Shown here piece by piece: positions 62,001 to 64,000 of a stretch of 64,000 bases of DNA. The stretch is from DATLXU01 sp035575515. GTDB taxonomy: Bacteria; Acidobacteriota; Blastocatellia; UBA7656. How positions within the stretch are numbered: position 1 is the first letter of the stretch; each line of letters starts with the position of its first letter. The stretch covers positions 84,957 through 148,956 of the forward strand of contig DATLXU010000136.1 in NCBI GenBank assembly GCA_035575515.1, written 5' to 3'. The notes below the pieces were generated by a model. That model ran no database searches. It was given only the letters and a program-made list of their open reading frames with translations, and was not told the origin of the DNA. The position numbers and the translations under genes are program-made.

Positions 62001-62464
62001 CGGTTGAAGATTGGCAACTCTTCAAGCTGCGTCTGGCTGAAAGTGGTTGACACTTCAGCGCGGTCAGTCTTGAGCGTAAGTTGCTGAGCTTCAGCCGTAA
62101 CGGTCACCTGTTCAGTTACGGCGCCTACTTGCAGTGCGAAGTCCGTGCGCGCGGCCACGTCAGCCTTTACATCCACTTCCTGAGTTGTGGACTTATAACC
62201 TTGCGCTTCGACCTTGACGCTGTAGCGCCCGGGGATCAGGTGCGTAACTGTATAGTTGCCGTCCTCGTTTGTTTGAACGGTAGAAGAGACATTCTTGGTC
62301 AGGTCAGTAACAGTCACAGTAGCGCCAGCCACAGCAGCGCCCTGCGGGTCAGTAACTGTCCCGATGATGCTCCCATAGACAGCCTGCGCTCTTGCACTTG
62401 CTGTGAAAGCGAGCGGAATAAGCAGCAGGCTGAGCAAAAGCAATGGGATTTTACTCCTGTGCAT
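59099..62464 (-). CDS. TonB-dependent receptor, Oar-like, with carboxypeptidase-regulatory domain
   Basis: A 1121-residue outer-membrane receptor: signal peptide, CarboxypepD_reg-like domain (about 30-115, 'GTVTDPQGAAVAGATVTVTD', 'GNYTVTHLIPGRYSVKVEAQ'), plug (about 125-280, 'SYQLDGTDNRDP'), and a beta-barrel ending in 'NVQFGLRYSF', a C-terminal aromatic as needed for barrel insertion. Such receptors are abundant in Acidobacteriota and import oligosaccharides or peptides, energised by TonB. AAAGGAGG precedes the ATG and a terminator follows. No SusD-like or enzyme gene is attached. Confidence 0.93.
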   Translation of the reverse strand: MHRSKIPLLLLSLLLIPLAFTASARAQAVYGSIIGTVTDPQGAAVAGATVTVTDLTKNVSSTVQTNEDGNYTVTHLIPGRYSVKVEAQGYKSTTQEVDVKADVAARTDFALQVGAVTEQVTVTAEAQQLTLKTDRAEVSTTFSQTQLEELPIFNRNFTTFELLTPGTQQLGWQHAASENPQGSIQIMVNGQHFSGTSYQLDGTDNRDPILGIIVINPTLESTTEAKVTTQNYDAEFGLATAGVVTAQTRSGSNNPHGSAFLFRRNDLLQARDPFSQSVEDSVTHRALPESLWSQFGGSFGWKIKKDKNFFFGDYQGTRSKEGASVLTTVPTLRARTGDLSEYPNQIFDPLTGNPATGVGRIPFANNRIPQGRLSPQALALINQIPTPNVPGAGISNNFSASGTDVFNGDQFDIRDDHFWSEKLHFFGRYSFAKFNRAKPGAFGFLLGGEGLSGARFAGFSDVRNQSLAAGFDYTLSPSTITDFRFGFFRYRVNVLPGGVGTKPAADAGIPGLNVDDFFTSGMPFFNIFGPGGFKLGFALDPNGCNCPLDQQEQQFQFVNNWSFIRGNHTWRTGGDIRYAQNLRVPSDRHRAGQLEFNEARTAQINPNGTFSGGLGIASFLLGDVTFFTRYVSTVTDAAERQRRWFFYGQDTWRKSQKLTLNYGLRWELIFPERIKEAGTGSLLNLETGELFVGGVGEVNRHFNVDMSYKALAPRLGIAYQLNDSTVIRAGYGRSFDIGVFGSLFGHTVTQNLPVLSAQELTAQNFQRVFTLAQGPTPPVFPAVPSNGRLPLPNGIFARARPFEMRLPTLDAWNVMVQHQLSRNTSLEVGYVGNKGTHVFAGDGPAFNVNQPFSDLSIPNSDLRKPFFGRFGWTQGIDYYCNCADNRYNALQTKFETRIPGMSILAHYTLQRATNDDADYFIWDRSVTRGPTSFDRTHVFLFSDVMDLPFGRGRRFLSDAPRAVDFILGGWQVNSITTWMSGLAFTPGVSGANCSVNSGPCRPDKVGDPDVDNPDQHGWFKVGIGPGTPWAKAAPGKFGNVGRNTLRGPSFFNTDLSLFKNFRITEGQKLEFRAEIFNIFNKVNLSNPDSCVDCNPATAGKIFGLAPGARMRNVQFGLRYSF

Positions 62465-62862
62465 AAATTGTGCCTCCTTTGATCAGGCTTACGCCTCTTG
62501 CTCAATGGTTGAAGGCTGCATGCGACAGTGTCAGCCCATTTGAATTAGAGTGATGGTCCTGTAAGACCCCGTGCCTCGCCGCTTTTATTTCTTTAACGGC
62601 CATCGCTATTAGGCGGTGAGGTATCGGATTAATAGAAACTTGAAGAGATTTGGATGATCCCAGCACTGAGGGGATCGTTGCTTGACTAACAGTTGCCGCT
62701 CTCTCATCGGCAACCGGGTCACACATCCTTAGTTACCCACCAAAACTATTGCACCGTCGGATATATCAAGTAAAAAAAGCAAAGTCAAGTGCCTTTTAAT
62801 CTTCCCTTTGCGCTAGTTGACCCGCAATTGAAATCGCCAAGGTCTGTCAATTCAACGCAAAC
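62465..62862. other. Leader/intergenic region of the TonB receptor
   Basis: About 400 bp with no convincing gene. A 74-codon minus-strand frame (62502-62726) lacks protein-like content. An imperfect stem (CCTCGCCGC near 62575 with GCGGTGAGG near 62613) is visible. A long leader carrying regulation for the receptor is possible but not shown. Confidence 0.4.
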
Positions 62863-62892
62863 TTGACAAGGAAAACGGCGGGCCTATATATT
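62863..62892 (+). promoter_or_regulatory. Strong sigma70 promoter before the tRNA-Gln fragment
   Basis: Perfect TTGACA (62863-62868) with TATATT (62887-62892, 18-bp spacer) or TATATA (62885-62890, 16-bp spacer). Transcription would begin about 7 nt before the tRNA 5' end, the arrangement expected of a functional tRNA gene promoter. Confidence 0.75.
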
Positions 62893-62905
62893 CTTGAAGA
62901 ATAAT

Positions 62906-62943
62906 TGGGAGGTCGTTCAACGGTAGGACAGCAGACTCTGGAT
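62906..62943 (+). pseudogene. 5' half of tRNA-Gln(CTG), truncated at the anticodon loop
   Basis: Seen directly: acceptor strand TGGGAGG (62906-62912), D-arm with GTTCAACGGTAGGAC, and the 5' anticodon stem GCAGA with loop CTCTGGA (anticodon CTG at 62938-62940). Identity then ends: the expected TCTGC is TTCGA, and no variable loop, T-arm (GGTTCGAATCC) or matching acceptor strand appears downstream in the window. The gene is therefore broken after loop position 38/39. Sites in the anticodon loop are typical crossovers of tyrosine recombinases. A very long intron is the only other reading. Confidence 0.72.
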
Positions 62944-63122
62944 TCGATTTTTGGCTCTTCTTCTACGTTCTACTGCGTTGCTTTTAGCTCTCATTCCCTT
63001 GATTCCGTTACGCGCTTCTGAAGCCTGTTCTTCCTCTAAGTTTTAGTGAGTTTCACGCTGTTCGGCTGAGTCGGTGCACGGTTGGTGCATAACTTTTGGA
63101 TGTTTGAAAGCCGGTGGTAACC
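62944..63122. other. Sequence joined to the broken tRNA; no gene seen
   Basis: About 180 bp between the tRNA fragment and the antitoxin gene stop. No frame, tRNA 3' half or integrase is found. A near repeat GGTGCACGGTTGGTGCATAA lies at about 63074. This is presumably the edge of a transferred segment. Confidence 0.4.
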
Positions 63123-63443
63123 TCACTGTGATGCAGCTACAAGTGCTTTTGCCAACTCCTTCTTCGTCGCCCCTGCGGCAAGCACCGCTCGCACCAGCAG
63201 GTCAAGCGACACCGAGGGGTCTCCCGCTTCAATCTTAGCCACACGCGATTGACTCGACCTCATTCGTGCTGCCAGGGTGCTCTGCGACAAATGATGCTTT
63301 TCCCGCTGTGTTCTTACGGCGTTGGCGAGAGCGAGCTTTATCTCGACCAGTGCCTGCTCCTCCTTGCTGAGTCCGAGAAAGTCTTCAGCCGAGCCGACGC
63401 GCCATCCCGCCTGTTCCAGTCTCTTGCGCTTTGCTGCATTCAT
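63123..63443 (-). CDS. Helix-turn-helix antitoxin (XRE family)
   Basis: A 106-residue protein: a charged N-terminal part (1-40), then an XRE HTH ('HLSQSTLAARMRSSQSRVAK', 'IEAGDPSVSLDLLVRAVLAA'). It is the second gene of a toxin-first module, 14 bp after the toxin, with AAGGGAG before the ATG. In HigBA-like systems this protein neutralises the toxin and represses the shared promoter through a palindromic operator, which is visible upstream of the toxin gene. Confidence 0.9.
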   Translation of the reverse strand: MNAAKRKRLEQAGWRVGSAEDFLGLSKEEQALVEIKLALANAVRTQREKHHLSQSTLAARMRSSQSRVAKIEAGDPSVSLDLLVRAVLAAGATKKELAKALVAASQ

Positions 63444-63457
63444 GATTTATCTCCCTT

Positions 63458-63793
63458 TCAAGCAACAGCGTCGTAGTCCCTGAGCCGACGCTTACAAACA
63501 TCTATGACACTCTTGGGCGTCTTGTTCGTCGTCTTGCTGAACACCTCGGCGATAATTACCGCGTCCGAGTCAATGCGATAGATGAGCCGCCATATCCTCC
63601 GCTCATCTGTGATTCGCAGCTCGTGACATCGCGCCCCGACAGCAGGCATCGGCCTTGAGTGCGGCATGCCCAGGTTGTCGCCGCGCTGCAGTCGCCTTAG
63701 CAGGTAGCCCGCCTCGATTCGCGCTTCTTTGCTAAAAGGCGGGGACTTCACCTCCCCGTGCAGCCATACAAGGGGCTTGTGTTTCGGCGACAT
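63458..63793 (-). CDS. HigB/Gp49-like RelE-superfamily toxin
   Basis: A 111-residue protein of the phage-derived Gp49-like family: 'KPLVWLHGEVKSPPFSKEAR', 'LGMPHSRPMPAVGARCHELR', 'WRLIYRIDSDAVIIAEVFSK' and the basic 'KTPKSVIDVCKRRLRDYD'. These toxins usually cleave mRNA at the ribosome. I choose ATG 63793, 7 nt after a TATAAT; ATG 63802 would overlap that -10 box. The gene order (toxin then antitoxin) and operator support a HigBA-type module. Confidence 0.9.
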   Translation of the reverse strand: MSPKHKPLVWLHGEVKSPPFSKEARIEAGYLLRRLQRGDNLGMPHSRPMPAVGARCHELRITDERRIWRLIYRIDSDAVIIAEVFSKTTNKTPKSVIDVCKRRLRDYDAVA

Positions 63794-63800
63794 CGAGACC

Positions 63801-63829
63801 ATTATATGTCAAATCTGACATAGGTGCAA
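63801..63829 (-). promoter_or_regulatory. Toxin-antitoxin promoter with overlapping palindromic operator
   Basis: Minus-strand -35 TTGCAC (63829-63824), a 17-bp spacer and -10 TATAAT (63806-63801), 7 nt from the toxin ATG. A perfect inverted repeat TATGTCA-AATC-TGACATA (63805-63822) covers the spacer and one base of the -10, the expected position for autorepression by the antitoxin. From 63830 to the window end no gene is recognised. Confidence 0.78.
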
Positions 63830-64000
63830 TGCGTTTAGTGCTGGTCCTGGCTGTTCTCGCTGAGTCATGCCCAGCGGAAATAAAAGCCTGTAGCAGTACC
63901 ATCGAACAGCAGGTTCAGATATTTGGCTGATTCCCTCAGTAAATTCAATGCCACTTGCACCCACGACAGTACCCTCTGCTTCTTTTTTCGTGCGCAAAAT

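Noticed and set aside
62502..62726. 74-codon minus-strand frame upstream of the TonB receptor
   Set aside because: A purine-rich AAGG directly touches the ATG, but residue composition is not protein-like and there is no recognisable domain; treated as leader sequence.
63809..63997. 62-codon minus-strand frame with VVGASGIEF
   Set aside because: It overlaps the TA promoter and operator and resembles artefactual frames often predicted beside tRNA or integration sites.

Overview
The window reads as an accessory-rich chromosomal stretch of an Acidobacteriota member, most likely class Blastocatellia (family-level inference, no 16S in the window). Supporting it: a MacB-like permease of the acidobacterial 'duplicated orphan permease' type, an Oar-like TonB receptor with an N-terminal carboxypeptidase-regulatory domain, several DUF3857/DUF4097/DUF5916 proteins, moderate-to-high GC and short-leader or leaderless promoters.

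Layout. 0-3.2 kb: 3' part of a giant DUF11-repeat surface protein closed by an intrinsic terminator. 3.4-7 kb: CstA peptide transporter, a small P-loop kinase and a TPR lipoprotein-like protein. 7-12.3 kb: a two-subunit M16 protease and a DUF3857 transglutaminase-like protein, separated by a 90-bp IS-like inverted-repeat element and the tail of a lost DUF3857 gene. 12.3-13.2 kb: two gene relics. 13.2-21.2 kb: CHAD protein, ATP-dependent DNA ligase divergent from a type-4 uracil-DNA glycosylase, a receiver-only protein, a membrane-anchored molybdopterin oxidoreductase, a MerR regulator with a small secreted protein, and an orphan ChlI-type AAA ATPase.

21.3-25.3 kb: a tightly overlapped four-gene minus-strand operon (Gfo/Idh oxidoreductase, ATP-grasp ligase, HAD-phosphatase/methyltransferase fusion, nucleotide-sugar epimerase), the best candidate for an uncharacterised surface-sugar pathway. 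25.5-34.4 kb: small CxxC protein, ArsC-like reductase, then a plus-strand run: MBL-fold exonuclease, NAD-dependent DNA ligase, PotA, PotB, NodU/CmcH carbamoyltransferase and a second epimerase. 34.5-42 kb, minus strand: DUF3298 protein, B12-dependent ribonucleotide reductase and deacetylase in one operon, preceded by an ABC permease/ATPase pair.

42.1-50.7 kb: a 306-bp MITE-like element, then an ECF sigma/anti-sigma pair, two DUF4097-type secreted proteins, a DUF5916 outer-membrane-type protein and a double-PDZ protein. 50.9-58.4 kb: DUF47/Pit phosphate uptake pair, a thioesterase, a DrrAB-like ABC exporter and a very large M14 peptidase. 58.5-62.5 kb: a small peptide gene and the TonB receptor. 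62.9-64 kb: a strong promoter driving only the 5' half of a tRNA-Gln, followed by a toxin-first HigBA-like module with a visible operator.

The main signals beyond gene content are: (1) three intergenic elements made of degenerate 7-bp units arranged as inverted repeats, each starting directly after a stop codon; (2) two non-autonomous terminal-inverted-repeat elements; (3) canonical -10 boxes placed 6-7 nt before start codons, implying leaderless mRNAs; and (4) the tRNA broken at the anticodon loop, a typical recombination point.
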